Assembly: GCA_001692895.1 (NCBI GenBank)
Contig: KV748177.1
Span: 5,308,130 to 5,372,129, forward strand
Reading direction: 5' to 3'
Length of the DNA stretch: 64,000 bases
Source: Cenococcum geophilum 1.58
Taxonomy: Eukaryota > Ascomycota > Dothideomycetes > Gloniales > Gloniaceae
Under the pieces are notes generated by a model. It ran no database searches, was not told the DNA's origin, and saw only the letters and a program-made list of their open reading frames with translations. Below are positions 25,159-37,467 of the stretch, piece by piece (position 1 is the stretch's first letter; every line of letters starts with the position of its first letter). Both the position numbers and the translations under genes were made by a program.

Positions 25159-25351
25159 TATCACGGAACCCCACCGTAGGGGCCTCTATAGGAGAGCCCC
25201 GTGCTCTTACGTACACCTCGCGTACAGCTTATGTCAGCTACGCGTAGGTATATCACCTCTTTACGCCCTCGACCCTTACGATCGATCGCGTAACGTCTTG
25301 TAGACTCCTTGAATATATACGCTTTATAGCCACTGCCCCCGTCCCATAACA
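25159..25351 (+). repeat. 5' LTR of A2 (193 bp)
   Basis: TATCACGG (RIP-changed from TGTCACGG) to CATAACA. Same family as both A1 LTRs. Confidence 0.9.
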
Positions 25352-25509
25352 TTACGTTGCGCCTTTTTTACCACCGACGCTCAGCCTACGACCAATTCTA
25401 CGTCTTTGTAATATTATAGGCGCTGCCAGAAGCAGCGTGTCTATAAATTACCTCACTTTATACTTCTAAGGAACCCATAATAGTAAGACGATATCCCTTA
25501 CTAGCTACT

Positions 25510-26934
25510 ATGTTAAACCTAAAGAATAATTTAATACCTATACCTAACCTACAACGCCAATTAATCCTAGAAGAATTCGATTTATTAGCTCTAGCCTTAA
25601 CCCCTAAGGAGACGGACACCGATAATATTTTATCTTTTATTAACTATATAACTACGGACAAGCAAACGGAAGGGCTACTACTTATTAAAATCGAAATATA
25701 AGACGCCGAGACATTTGCAAAAATAGTAGCACGAGACCCTAATAAATACTACCGCCTTCTATAAAACTATTACCTAAAGCTTATATAAGCCGAGATGCGT
25801 ACTGCCTAAGATCGCGATATTATCTAAGACCTATAAGCTTATAAGGCGCTTGCTAATAATATACGTTAAGAAACCGAAGACGACCTCCGCGTGTCTAAAC
25901 GCGACATTTAACAGTTAAAGAAGGCTAAGATTGCACTAATTGCTACGGTTACTAAAAGAGAAGGCATAATTAAATCTTAGCTTAACGAGCATATTTATAA
26001 TAACGCTAGATACCTCTCTACGCCCCCGGTAACTTTACCTACTTAACACTTAATAGAGGGCTAGCGCTAAGCAGCTTTACCTAATAGGAACCCCTACTAA
26101 AGTAGCAATGATAAAAGCTATAATAATTGGACCTAAACTGCTACTATAGGGTCTAATGTACGCTACCCTAATCCCCTAGTTTTTTAGGAATACTGCAAGG
26201 AATATAGCTACTAGAAGATATAAATCCGTAAGAAACTAACTTAGAGCGCCTGCCTTTTTCCTATAGAAGACACTAAGATCGGCTATATTATTGGATAAAT
26301 AAAGGGTATACTATTTAACAGACTCTTCGCCTGATGGGAGACTAGTAGCCCCTAGAAGTGGCAGTCCCACTAAGAAGTTCTTAACGATCTTAACCTAATA
26401 TACCGCGACTATAACCTACTGGCTACTAACTAAGCTAAACTATGTGCCCTAAAGATAAGCCCTACTGAATTATTTAATAAATTCTATGTTAAATTCTAGG
26501 AATACACCGAAGCCCTCGCCTGAGACGATACTAAAGACTAGGAGGACCTCCTTAAAAAAGTTATTTATCGCCTTAGTTACGCAGCCGCTAGCTATAACTA
26601 CAATAATATTTATAATATGGTAGCAGCTCTACGGAAGATTAAACAACGACTAAATTAGATTGCTACTACTAACCCTTGCCTAAAGACCTCTCTATAAAAG
26701 CCCCCCGGGCCTACTAAACCTATATATACTAAGCCACCGACGCCTACTACTTTAAGTACTACCGGAACCAATATTGATTTCTCTATACTAACCTTCCTAT
26801 AGAAACTCCTAGATAGAGAGCGCGAGCTACTCCGGAAACTAGGACGCTGCTATAGATGCCGTTAAGAAGGCTGTTATCGCGATAACCTAAACTGCCTAAT
26901 GGCTAGGTTTAGTAGCCGCCGCCTAATACCTAAC
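25510..26934 (+). pseudogene. A2 gag with zinc knuckle, broken
   Basis: The ATG at 25510 opens 63 codons; the frame then continues through stops to the zinc knuckle at 26848-26890. In the knuckle the usual His is Cys, giving C-x2-C-x4-C-x4-. Length and position fit a chromovirus Gag of roughly 470 codons. Not translatable as a whole. Confidence 0.7.
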
Positions 26935-27019
26935 TTACCTACCTTACCCCTTACCAAAGCCCGCGCCCTATAACTCGCTAACGGTAATTATACTGCATAG
27001 AAGATTACCTATATAGCAT

Positions 27020-30000
27020 AACTCTACCTAGATATAAATGGGCACTAGGAAGAACTCTGGGCCTATATTATACTACTTACTAACTACCCTATTATTCTTA
27101 GAATAAACTGGCTTGAATAATACAACCCCGCTATTGACTGGAAGAAGAGAGAAGTAACCTTTAACTCTAAATACTGCAGAGAGACTTGCCTAGGGCATGG
27201 CCTAGCCGCCTTTATTTATTCCCTAGAATATTAACCTAAGGAACCCCTTATTACCCCACCTATAACTAACTGCTACTATGTAAGTGCCCTAGCCTTCTAC
27301 CGTATAGTATATAAGAAAGGCTAGACCGTTGCTGTAGCTTTTTAATTACGATTATATAAGCTTAATAAAGAACAGGACTACGTCCTCTATAGTAATAGGA
27401 TAGACATAGTTGACCTTCTAGAAGATGACGCCCCTACGGAACTCTACGGAATTTTACCTTTAGACTTTGAGAAGTTTATAAAGCTTAAAAAAGGACTTAC
27501 TAACGAAGAACTCCGCAAGCTCCTCCCTAAGAGGTACTACGACTTTACCGATATGTGCTTATAAAAAAGCGTAGATATACTCCCCCTATATTAACCTAAT
27601 AACTATGCTATTAATATTAAATAAGGAAAAATGCTACCTTATAAGAGACTCTACCTAATATTAAAAGATAAGCTTTTAGTTATAAAAAAGTATATTAACA
27701 AGCACCTTAATAAAGGATTTATTCGTCCTAGTATGTTACTAGTAGCCGCCCCTATCCTTCTTGCTAAGAAGCTAGAAGGAGGTATTTAATTCTATATTAA
27801 CTATAAAGGACTTAACGCTATTATAATTAAAAACTAATACCTAGTACCGCTTATATATGAGACCCTTAAGCGGCTTAGTTAAGCCAAAATCTATACTAAG
27901 CTTAATATTATCGCCGCCTTTAACTATTTCCGAATATAGGAAGGTGACGAATGGAAAACCGTATTTACATCGCGCTTTGGCTAATTTAAATATATCGTTA
28001 TGCCCTTTGGCGTATATAACGGCCCAGGCACCTTTTAAAGCTATATTAATAACGCCTTATAGGACTACCTTAACGACTTCTGCTCTGCGTACCTAGACGA
28101 TATACTTATTTATAGCGATAACCCCTCTAAGTATACTAAACACGTTTAAAAGGTCCTATAGCGCCTTAGGGACATAGGACTTTATATTAATTTAAAGAAA
28201 TGCAAATTCTTAGTTATAGAAGTAAAATACCTTAAACTAATTGTTACTACTAAGGGTGTTCGTATAGACCCTAAGAAGGTATATATAATTACCGAATAGT
28301 AAGCCCCTAACTGCATTAAGGATATATAAGCCTTCCTTAGTTTTGCCAACTTCTATTAGAAATTCATATACAACTTCTTAGGCGTAGTAGCACTACTTAT
28401 AGTAATAATGCGAACGAAGGGCCTTTCTGTAAAAGGAAGAAAAACGCACCTACGCTTTACCTGGACGCCTGAATGCGAGAAGGCGTTCTAAGACCTTAAA
28501 AATGCCTTTACTAAAGCATCTGTCCTAGCTTACTTTACACTAGGATAATAACTCTACCTTAAAACCGACTTCTTAGACTACGTTAACGTAGGCGTTCTTT
28601 CCTAAATAGGTAATGACGGTCTCCTTTACCTAGTCGCATTTTACTTGTCTAAGCTTATACTATAAGAGTATAACTATAAGATCTATAATAAAGAACTCCT
28701 TATAATTATATAAGCATTTAAAGAATTCTAACTAGAACTCTTCTTAGTAGAGCCCGACTAGCTAACTAAAGTTTTTACGGACTATTGCAACCTTAAGTAC
28801 TTTATAACTATAAAGTAGCTAAACTAATGCTAAGTATATTAGAACGAGTTCCTCTCTAGTTTTAACTTTAAAATTGTATATAGACTAGGAGTATAAGGTA
28901 CTAAACCTAATAGCCTAATACACCACTCGTAAGACCTTCCTTAGTCTAAAGATAACCTTTATAATTAGTTCCAATAACAGACGATCCTAAAAGCATAAAA
29001 TTTAGCCCTAGGTATACTACCTATAATAGAGCTAACTATACCCTAGATTTATACTATAAAACTAGAGTTCCCTCCTAAAATTAACGAGCTTATTATTACG
29101 GCATATGACGCCTTTATTAACCTATTACTGTATTAACTTATTACCGTAAAGACCGCTAGCGCCTATACGTTACCTACTAACCTCTAAAGCTTAGGCTAGA
29201 TTAATATAGTAGCTTTAAAAGTAAAAGAGAACAGGCTCTATTATAGAGGCCGCCTATTTATCCCTAACTTAGAAAATTTATAACGGCAACTAATCTAAAT
29301 GGCCTACGACCTCCGATTAAGCGGCTACCTAAGTAAAGAAGGAACCTATAAGCTTCTTAGCCGATACTACTTCTGGCCAAAAATGATAGACTTAGTTAAA
29401 TGCTTTATAGGCGCCTACTACGGTTGTAAGCGCGCTAAGGCCTTTAATATAAAGTACTAAGGACTACTGCACCCTTTACTAGTACCTATACGACGATAGG
29501 CAGATATCACTATAGATTTCGTTATTAACCTACTACCCTATAAACGATACGGCCGTACCTATAAGAACATCCTTATAATAATATACCGACTTATAAAAGA
29601 GCGCCACTACGTCCTAACCGAAGGCGTAGCCGTTAGTAATGTTACTGACGCCTTTCTCCGCGAAGTTTACCGACTATATAGGTTACCTAACTTGATTACG
29701 TCCGACCGAGGCATATAATTTAACTCCGATATATAGAGACAAATCTGCTAACGCCTTAGTATCTCCGTTAAGATGTCTATATCCTTTTACTATAAAACTA
29801 CTAGGTAACTAGAAAACGCTAATGCCAGTATAAAAGCGTACCTATGGTAGGTAGTTACCTATAGTTAAGATAACTGGGTAGATTACCTCCTACTAGGTGA
29901 ATTCGCAGCAAATAACTACGTCTTAACTACTATAGGACTTACCCCGTTCTTTGCGAATAAGGGTTATTACCCCTAATCCGGCATAGAGCTACTAGAACCT

Positions 30001-30680
30001 ATTAATAAGAAACTGCTATATAGAAAACGCCTTAAGATACTACTTGCTAACTAGTATGTAGACCATATAAAAAATCTACTCGACTACTGCAAGGGAGAAA
30101 TGGCCTGGGCTTAAGTAAAGTAGGCCTACTTCGCCGACTGTTATAGAACGCCACCACTGGAGATGCGTATTGGCGACTAGGTATAGCTAAATATACATAA
30201 TATCTCTACGCAGAGGCCTATAAAGTTACTTGATTATAAGAACCTTGGCCCCTATCTAATTAAATAAGTTATTAATAGGGAAGCTATATATAAGCTAGAA
30301 CTCCTACCTATCCTAGCCACCAGTGGGATATAGCCCGTATTTTACCTATAGCTACTATACCTCTATTAGCCTAACCCCTTACTAGGGCAGATATAGCCTA
30401 AACCCCTACTAGTATTAATCCGAGATAAGAACGAAGATAAGAACTATAAGGAGTGGACCGTTAAATAAATTATTGACTCTAAATACTTTAGCAAAGGTAG
30501 AGGACGATGGCTCTACTACAGAGCTATATATATAGGATTTGACATAGATTAGCCAGAATGGCAATTATAGGAAGACTTTAAAAATGCAAAGGATTTAATT
30601 AGCGACTTTTACTACGTAAACCTATAGAAACTAGGCCTAAGCAGAGACTTTATACCTAATCCCCTATAGGAGCCCTTATA
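27020..30680 (+). pseudogene. A2 pol: RT, RNase H, integrase, chromodomain, broken
   Basis: The frame shows 'INWLEYYNPAIDWK' upstream of RT, then the RT palm with LDD at 28091, RNase H ('LKTDFLDYVNVGVLS'), the zinc-binding HHCC region near 29340-29440, the integrase D ('ADITIDFVINL') at about 29500, and a C-terminal chromodomain with 'WTVK*IIDSKYFSKGRGRWLYY' and 'FKNAKDLISDFYY'. The chromodomain would direct integration to marked heterochromatin. Many TAA/TAG codons at Gln positions show RIP. Confidence 0.8.
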
Positions 30681-30787
30681 GAGTTAAACCGTTATACATT
30701 ACCACGTAAGGGCAAATTGCCGTTAGATTGCCGTTAGATTGCAGTAAAGTGCGATCACGTAACCGGAATATCGTTAAGATATCTAGG

Positions 30788-30810
30788 AACTTTAACCGGC
30801 GGTTAAAGTT
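30788..30810. promoter_or_regulatory. 23-bp CGG/CCG palindrome in A2
   Basis: Perfect palindrome with half-site AACTTTAACCG around a central G, about 170 bp before the 3' LTR. Confidence 0.6.
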
Positions 30811-30976
30811 ATCTAATTAGTCGGATTCTTAGATGCCAAGCCCTATTATATAACGTTGTTTTAAGCCTTTAGCGATATCCCCCTTTTTCTTCTTTTCTAT
30901 ACCTTAAGTGTCTCTTCTATATGTATATAGTAACCACAGCGTCGCCGGAGCTCCGCCTCTATAAGAGGGGGGGTAG

Positions 30977-31169
30977 TATTACGGAACCCCACCGCAGGGG
31001 CCTCTATAGGAGAGCCCCGTGCTCTCGCGTATACCTCGCGTACAGCCTATGTCAGCTACGCGTAGGTATATTACCTCCTTACGCCCTTAACCCTTACGAT
31101 TAATTGCGTAACGTCTTGTAGACTCCTCGAATATATACGCTTTGTAGCCACTGCCCCCGTCCCGTAATA
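30977..31169 (+). repeat. 3' LTR of A2 (193 bp)
   Basis: Pair of 25159-25351; followed by TSD gtcta and resumed element C. Confidence 0.9.
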
Positions 31170-34100
31170 GTCTAGCTCCTTAAGGATCCGCGGGTCGAGC
31201 TATTCTAGATAAAGGAGGACACGCGTCTAATATTAGGTCTTTAGCTTTTCCTAAGGTCCTATATCTTATTCTCTTTAGGTTAGGGTATTAGCCTTAAAGT
31301 TTTGCTTACTAGAATAATATATAATCATAAAAAAGAATTAGGAGAATATTTCGGCCTAATGGGCTTATTATTTAGTAAGCTGCTTTATAGTTATAAAGTA
31401 CTCTAAGGCTTTATAATCTGTATATATCTTAATCCGGGAGTTTATACCTTTAAGCTCTACGCGCTATTAGGAGAGTAATTAAATAATAGCTAGCATTTCT
31501 TTATTATATACTTCGTAGTTACACTTAGCTAAGTCCATTATCTTTAAGAAAAAAGCTATAGGGTACTATTCGCCGTCTGGATATAACTATAATAGGATTC
31601 CCACTATAACCCCATTAGAGGCATCCGTTTCTAGCATTAATTTAAGGTCCGGGTTATAGTAACGTAGAATTAGAGAAGAGATAAGCCGATCCTTTATCTC
31701 TTTAAAGGCTTCTATATAGCTATTATTAAAAACAAAAGATGTGTCCTTCCTAGTTAGTTATATAAGAGGTTTTACTATAATTCTATAGTTACGGATAAAC
31801 CGTTAATAGAAGTTATAAAAGCTAAGGAAGGATTAAATTCCTTTTACTATATAAGGAGGCTTTTAGTTACGGATTGCCTCTACCTTCTTAGGGTTAACCT
31901 TAATTCCTTCCATAGTTACGATAAACCCGAGGTATTTTATACGTTTTACTCCAAACTTGTATTTCTTAATATTAACTTATAAGCCCGCGTTCCGTAGTCT
32001 CTCTAGGACCTTTTTAACATAAACTTAATACTTAAGTTCGTCGTCTAAGTATATAAGGATATTGTCTAGGTATGCTGTACAGAATTCGTTAAGGTAATAA
32101 AAAAGAACATTATTTATATACCTTTAGTACGTAGCCGGTCCGTTTATTAGTCTAAAAGGAAGAACTTTATATTTATAGGAACTATAATAGGTATAGAATA
32201 TTATTAAATCTTCGGATGTAGGGTTTATCCTAATTCGGTAGAAAGCTTGGCGGATATTAAGTTTAGTAAAGATCTTTACCTAGCTTAGACGTGTAAGGGT
32301 CTCGTTAATTAGAGAAATAGAATACTAGTTCTTTTAAGTAATAGCGTTTAGCTTTTAATAGTTAATATAAAAACGAAGGCCTTTATTAGGCTTTTTTATA
32401 AATAAGATAGGGAAAGTAAAAGGGGCTTAACTTAGCTCAATAAACCCTTTATCTAGGTTATTAATTAAGTACTACTTTATTGCTTTTAGCTTATCTATTA
32501 ATTAATAATAGAGGGGGCTATAGCCTAGCAAGTTATTGGCTTCTAATTAAATCTTATAATTGTATATCTAGTAGGGGGGTAGCTTATCTAAGGCCGCCTT
32601 TAAGAATGCATCCTTATAGTCTATATAAATAGTAGGAAGAAGGCGTTTAACTAGTTCCTCGTTGGTTTCCTTAGTTAGCCTTTCCTCTCTATTATTAATA
32701 ATTCGGTTAATCTTATATAGGCTCATTATAAAGACCTTATTATCCTTCCGGTATATATTAAAGTAAAACACTATAGCGCTAATTGCGGCAATATCTATAG
32801 TAGGGGGTTTACCTAACAATAGGGGCGTATGTAACTTTAGGGACTTCTAGGGTACTAGCGTTATTATTACTCCTTTTAGCTCCTATTATATCTTTTAGAG
32901 GTTATCCCTTATATCCTATTAATACGTTCTTTTCTATACCGGTTAGATCTATACGATTTAGACGTTATCTATGTCACTATCTATCCCACTTCTATATATA
33001 GAGTCCTCTTTAAACATAGCGCTTTAGGGGAGTATCTTTATTGGTATAGAGTTCTTTCTAGCTTTATAGTGGGCGTCTTCTTAAGTAAAGGCTAGGTTAC
33101 GGGCCCGGACATCCTACTAGTAGGTAGAGTTAGCCCTTACGGCTAGTGTCTTACGGTTAGTTCGGATCTCCCTAATAAAGGAGGGCAACCTCGGTCTATC
33201 CTCCGGCTAGATAAACTATCTTTATCGTATATTTAGCTAAATATTAAAATAGGACATCCATTTTCGTCTAAGGATTATATTATAAGACCTTAGGTCTAGG
33301 ATACAAAAGGGGATATCGTATTAGTATCGTCTGTTAAGAGCGATATATAACTTTAAGACGTAGGTAATAGGCCAACTAGCTTAGCTATTATAGCCTTTTA
33401 CCTAAACAGGCTTCTTTAGTTAGATGGCTTCTGTATTTAAAAACTTGGCAATATTATTTATATAGGCAGTATTTATAAAGGCAAAGCTATTTGCTCTAGT
33501 GTTAATAAGGGCGGTTATATTAACTCTATATCCATTTTAAGATACTATATATAGAAACATAAAATACTTTCCACCTATTAACTAACTAAGATTAATCTCT
33601 TTAAGATTAATAGGGTATCCTAGGGGGGAGTCTTTCCCTAGAGTTCTTCTTTTTCTAACTTATTAGACGTTTCTCCTTCCTCTATCTCCTTAATATTGCC
33701 TATATCCTTTAGCTCCGGGCAGGATAAGGTAAAGTAACCCTATTTATTATAGTTAAAGCATATAGCCGAGGCAGGGTTAATTAGAGTATTACAGTAAATA
33801 CTAGTTAATGGCGTGGTATATAACTAGTTAGGCGAGGCTCACCAGTACGTAATTATAACCGCCTTTAGTATAAGAGCAGTTGTAACTTATCTTCCTACTC
33901 TAGCTCCTATAGGCGTAGCTAGCGAGTTCCAATTATTACAGAGTTGCTTCTGCTAATTAGGGTAGGCGTTAATCCGCTTTAGTTTTAAGTTTAATAATAG
34001 GTAATAAGCTATAAGTTTTTCATAGGTTAGTAGGTTATTTAAGGTTATAGCAATTTTTTCTTATAGCTAGATTATTAGCTTATTATATAGGTCTAATCGG

Positions 34101-35027
34101 TAGTTCTTAAGGGGAACCTAGCCTTCTCCTATAAGGTATAGGAATTAAGTCTAGAATTTGGCAAAGGGTTAGTTTAGTTTTATTATTAGGCGATTATAGT
34201 TATAACAGGTATCCTGTACTTTATTTGGGTTAATATAAATAACCACTAGGTGCTATATTATCTTATTAATAGATATAAATCGGATAGGGGAGTCGTCCTT
34301 AAACTTAGCTTAAAGGTGCCGTTAGGCGTCCCTAGTAGTTTAACCAAAGAGGTAGAGTATTTTAGCTTCTTTAGAAAGGAAATAGTTATAGTTAATATAG
34401 AGCTTTCCTTGTACTTAAATCCTCTAATTCTTAAAGGTAGGGTCTATCCCGTTAGACAGTGGTAGGGGGTTAGGGAGCTTAATGGACTTTAATTACTTCG
34501 TTATTATATCCGTACTCTCTAGTATATTGCATTTAATAAAGTAAACAGGTCGGCTAGGGCTTTAAAAAAGGGAAGCTGGGCTATTTTATAGGGCTATAAG
34601 GCTTTCTAGGATCTCTTATAGGGTCTCTTATATATTTCTCGCTTTAAGACGATTGGCTTCCTAGCTGGCTACGAGGGCGCGAATCTACTCGCGTACGTCT
34701 ATAACGTCATTATTATCTTCATTTTCTGATCCCAATTAGATCTTAGGTTCCTCTTAGGTAGAGGCAGCTCTCTTAAATAAGCTTACTTTAGGTGCCATTA
34801 TTAGCTTCCTAAAGTTCGTCAGTATTATACGCTTTAGTTTTAATTCTGGGGGTACAGGTCTAGTCCTATCTAGCTTATAAGGTAGGATATTATTAAGGCC
34901 TTCCTAAGCAATGTAGAGTTATTTAGTATCTAAGTATAGCGCGTTAATGCGTCGTTGCAGACGAAGTTACTTTGGGGTAGGATATTATTAAGGCCTTCCC
35001 AGGTAATATAGGGAGAGCTTAGTATAA

Positions 35028-35237
35028 TGTTACAGCTTATACAAATGCCTTTAAACCGAAGCTTGTAGAATGCTGTATTACGAAGATACTAAGCTAAAGA
35101 GAAGGAAAAGGGGTCGCTAGGACCGATGTAAACAAATATATAGGGTGAGCCGCCAAGGCGCTAGCTTTAGGCGGGCCAATCGCAGGTTAGCAGAATATGG
35201 CAGAATTTGGCAGGTAACGTGCGATAGCGCCGTTACA
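35028..35237 (-). repeat. 5' LTR of C (210 bp)
   Basis: TGTTACAGC to GCCGTTACA in plus orientation, followed by TSD gtagg and LINE sequence. Confidence 0.92.
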
Positions 35238-35819
35238 GTAGGTAAGCGTGCTCTAGTACTTTTCCTATTCCCTTTTCCACTGCTCCTTAAACGCCTTTTA
35301 TACCCCAGCCCTTTTATTTCTCTTATACTACGCTTTAAATAAGTCTATTAGCTATATATCTATCCCTAAGATAGCGGCCGCTATCCTCTTAAGCTTATCC
35401 CGTCTAGTGGGCCGCATTAATAGCTTTATTCTAGGCCGGAGTTAGTAGGCTATCGTGGCCCGTATAGTATTACACTCCCTCTTAATATGCTCTCTTGCCG
35501 GTCCTTCCCGTGTCCTCTCCGCGTAGGCTACAGCCAGCTCTTTAAGGTGTATCTATAGCGGCGGAAACCCCTTCTCGTGCTCCAGTACTGCTATTGGTAT
35601 TAATTTATACGCCCCCGCGATGGTGCGGAGGCATAGGTTTTATACTACGCCTAGCTGGCGCAGCTTGGTTTTGCTTATCTCCTTGGGCTTCGTCTACTCC
35701 GGTAGCGAGTATTAGGTACTATATCCGTATAAGATTGCCGGCCGGACCACGGCGGAGTATATTATCCGCGCCTTCTGGAAGGAGGCGCCCTATATAGAGG
35801 CCGTGACCGTACTCCTATA

Positions 35820-36036
35820 AAATCCTTCTTATACGTAATATACGTATACTCTATCCGCTCTGTTATAGATTATATAAGTCCTATAGATTATATAGATTAC
35901 GTCACGTAACCTTGGTTACTATTCCTCATTATATAGCTCTATCGGCTCTATCCTAGACCGTGCTTATATTAACTAACTAGCTTCTTCTAACTCCTTTCCA
36001 AGTAGTCGTAACATCGTACTTAAAGCGTTTGTAACA
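35820..36036 (-). repeat. 5' LTR of B1, right half (217 bp)
   Basis: Matches the part of the 424-bp LTR that is absent at 21870; ends at gtaaca 36031-36036, followed by the B1 TSD ttact. Confidence 0.9.
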
Positions 36037-36041
36037 TTACT

Positions 36042-37363
36042 ACGTCTTTATCTTATATAGTAGTGGCGCGTAGTAATATATTTAGTATTTGGGGCATTAG
36101 GTTAGGTATTAAGCGGCAAATACTAAACTTAGCTATTAGGCAGTTTAGGTTATCGTAATAATAGCCTTCTTAACGGCATCTATAGCAGCATTCTAATTTC
36201 TAAAGTACCTCGCGCTCTCCATCTAGGAGTTTTTACAGAAAGGTTAGTATAGAGAAGTCGATGTTAGCTCTAGTGGTACTTAAGGTAGTAAGTATCGGTA
36301 GCTTAGTATATATAGGTTTAGTAGGCCTAGAGGGCTTCTATAGAGAGGTCTTTAAGTAAGGGTTAGCAATAGCAATCTGATTTAGTCGTCGTTTAATCTT
36401 CTATAGAGCTGCTACCATCTTATAAACATTGTTATAGTTATAGCTAGCGGCTGCGTAACTAAGGCAATAAGTAACTTTTTTAAGGAGATCCTCCTAATCT
36501 TTAGTATCGTCTTAGGCGAGGGCTTTAGTATATTCCTAGAATTTAATATAGAACTTATTAAATAGTATACCCTTTATTCGCCTAATAATATAGCTAATCT
36601 TAGTATCTTCTATAGGAAAAAGGTAGGCGCTCTAAGTTAGTTTCTTGCGGATTTATATCTTCTAGTAGCTATATTCCTTACGGTCTCCTTAAAAGACTAA
36701 GGGATTAGGGTAGCGTACATTAGATCCTTAGGCTAAGATTATAGGTATTTAATTATGCCTTCTTTTTCAGTAACCGTAGCAACTAGTACAATCTTATTCT
36801 TCTTTAACTGTTAAACGTCGTGTTTAGACACGCAGAGGTCGTCTTTGGTTTCTTAACGTGTGTTATTAGCGAGCGCCTTACGAGCTTATAGGTCTTAGAT
36901 AATATCGCGATCTTAGGTAATACGCATCTTAGCTTGCATAAGCTTTAGGTGGTAGTTCTATAAAAGGCGGTAGTATTTATTAAGGTCTTATACTACTATT
37001 TTTATAAACGTCTCGGCGTTTTATATTTTAATTTTAATAGGTAGTAGCCCTTCTATTTACTTATCTGTAGTTATATAGTTAATAAAAGATAAAACATTAT
37101 TAGTATCTATCTCCTTAGGGGTTAGGGCTAATAAATTAAATTCTCCTAGGATTAATTGGCGTTATAGGTTAAGTATAGGTATTAGATTATTCTTTAGGTT
37201 TAATATAGTAGCTAATAAGAAATATCGTCTTACTATTGTGGGTTCCTTAGAAGTATAAAGTAAGGTAATTTATAGATACGCTGCTTTTAGCAGCGCCTAT
37301 AGTATTATAAAGACGTAGAATTGGTTATAGGCTAAGCGTCGGTGGTAAAAAGGCGTAACGTAA
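36042..37363 (-). pseudogene. A1 gag, RIP-decayed
   Basis: Reverse complement of the A2 gag region (25352-26930), including the zinc knuckle at about 36170-36130 and the start region near 37210. Stops at Gln codons. The internal sequence right after the LTR (rc of 37330-37363) matches A2 after its LTR. Confidence 0.8.
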
Positions 37364-37467
37364 TGTTATGGAACGGGGGTAGTGGCTACAGAGCGTATGT
37401 ATTCGAGGAGTCTACAAGACGTTGCGCGATCGATCGTAAGGGTCGAGGGCGTAAGGAGGTGATATAC
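37364..37467 (-). repeat. Extra partial LTR (104 bp) between the A1 5' LTR and gag
   Basis: A second copy of the last 104 bp of the 193-bp LTR, abutting the complete LTR 37468-37660. On the minus strand the order is full LTR, then repeated LTR 3' part, then internal sequence. There is no direct duplication around the full LTR, so it is not a simple solo-LTR insertion. Confidence 0.8.

Larger units (their letters stand above)
25159..31169 (+). mobile_element. Ty3/gypsy chromovirus A2, second A-family copy, innermost insertion
   Basis: Plus-strand element with 193-bp LTRs (25159-25351, 30977-31169) and near-perfect TSD gttta/gtcta (25154-25158, 31170-31174; one C-to-T). Gag starts near 25510. 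Zinc knuckle C-Y-R-C-R-*-E-G-C-Y-R-D-N is at 26848-26890. RT runs from about 27480 (KGLTNEELRKLLPKRYYDF) with YLDD at 28091-28102. RNase H is near 28555, the HHCC and DDE integrase 29280-29960, and a chromodomain at 30455-30660. The retroviral-type protease is missing: about 0.3 kb present in A1 is deleted at 26934. Purine tract AAGAGGGGGGG precedes the 3' LTR. Stops replace Gln codons throughout. Confidence 0.92.
23052..35237 (-). mobile_element. Ty3/gypsy chromovirus C, inserted in the LINE
   Basis: Minus-strand element with 210-bp LTRs (23052-23261 and 35028-35237) and perfect TSD gtagg (23047-23051, 35238-35242). Internal sequence is 31170-35027 and 23262-25158; A2 interrupts it. Order leftward: gag; CCHC knuckle at about 33760-33718 reading C-F-N-Y-N-K-*-G-Y-F-T-L-S-C, where C-to-Y and H-to-Y are RIP transitions; RT with 'YLDNILIY' at about 32070-32040; RNase H 31650-31300; integrase about 25100-24500 ('DFYKLPKDRNGYDMV'); integrase tail 'DFAPGDIV' near 24080; chromodomain about 23830-23690. 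A purine tract abuts the 3' LTR. Confidence 0.9.
21871..35805 (-). mobile_element. 5'-truncated Tad-like LINE (non-LTR retrotransposon), split by chromovirus C
   Basis: Insert in the B1 5' LTR flanked by a 14-bp duplication, accgtactcctata (21857-21870 and 35806-35819). Own sequence is 35243-35805 and 21871-23051, about 1.74 kb. On the minus strand, 35805-35240 encodes the region after the RT core: 'ARIIYSAVVRPAILYG' and 'AYKLIPIAVLEHEKGFPPL', a hallmark of fungal Tad-clade LINEs. 23040-22800 gives the C-terminal part (GLNKYLYY..KV). The 3' end is AT-rich at 21871-21895. Truncation at the 5' end and a long variable TSD are what target-primed reverse transcription produces. RIP stops are present. 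Confidence 0.85.
6850..36036 (-). mobile_element. Ty3/gypsy chromovirus B1, host of four further insertions
   Basis: Minus-strand element inserted in A1 with a perfect 5-bp TSD, ttact (6845-6849 and 36037-36041). The 3' LTR is 6850-7273 (424 bp). The 5' LTR is split by a LINE into 21664-21870 and 35820-36036 (207 + 217 = 424 bp). Own internal sequence is 7274-11335, 16847-19509 and 21335-21663. Gag runs from 21660 leftward. Protease shows an intact D-S-G (LIDSG) near 11225. RT has LRLCID near 10570 and YLND (from YLDD by G-to-A) near 10300. Integrase is about 9200-8400 and a chromodomain (KWIGY...T*ELPENPKNA) is at 8000-8160. A purine-rich tract abuts the 3' LTR. RIP stops throughout. Confidence 0.9.
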
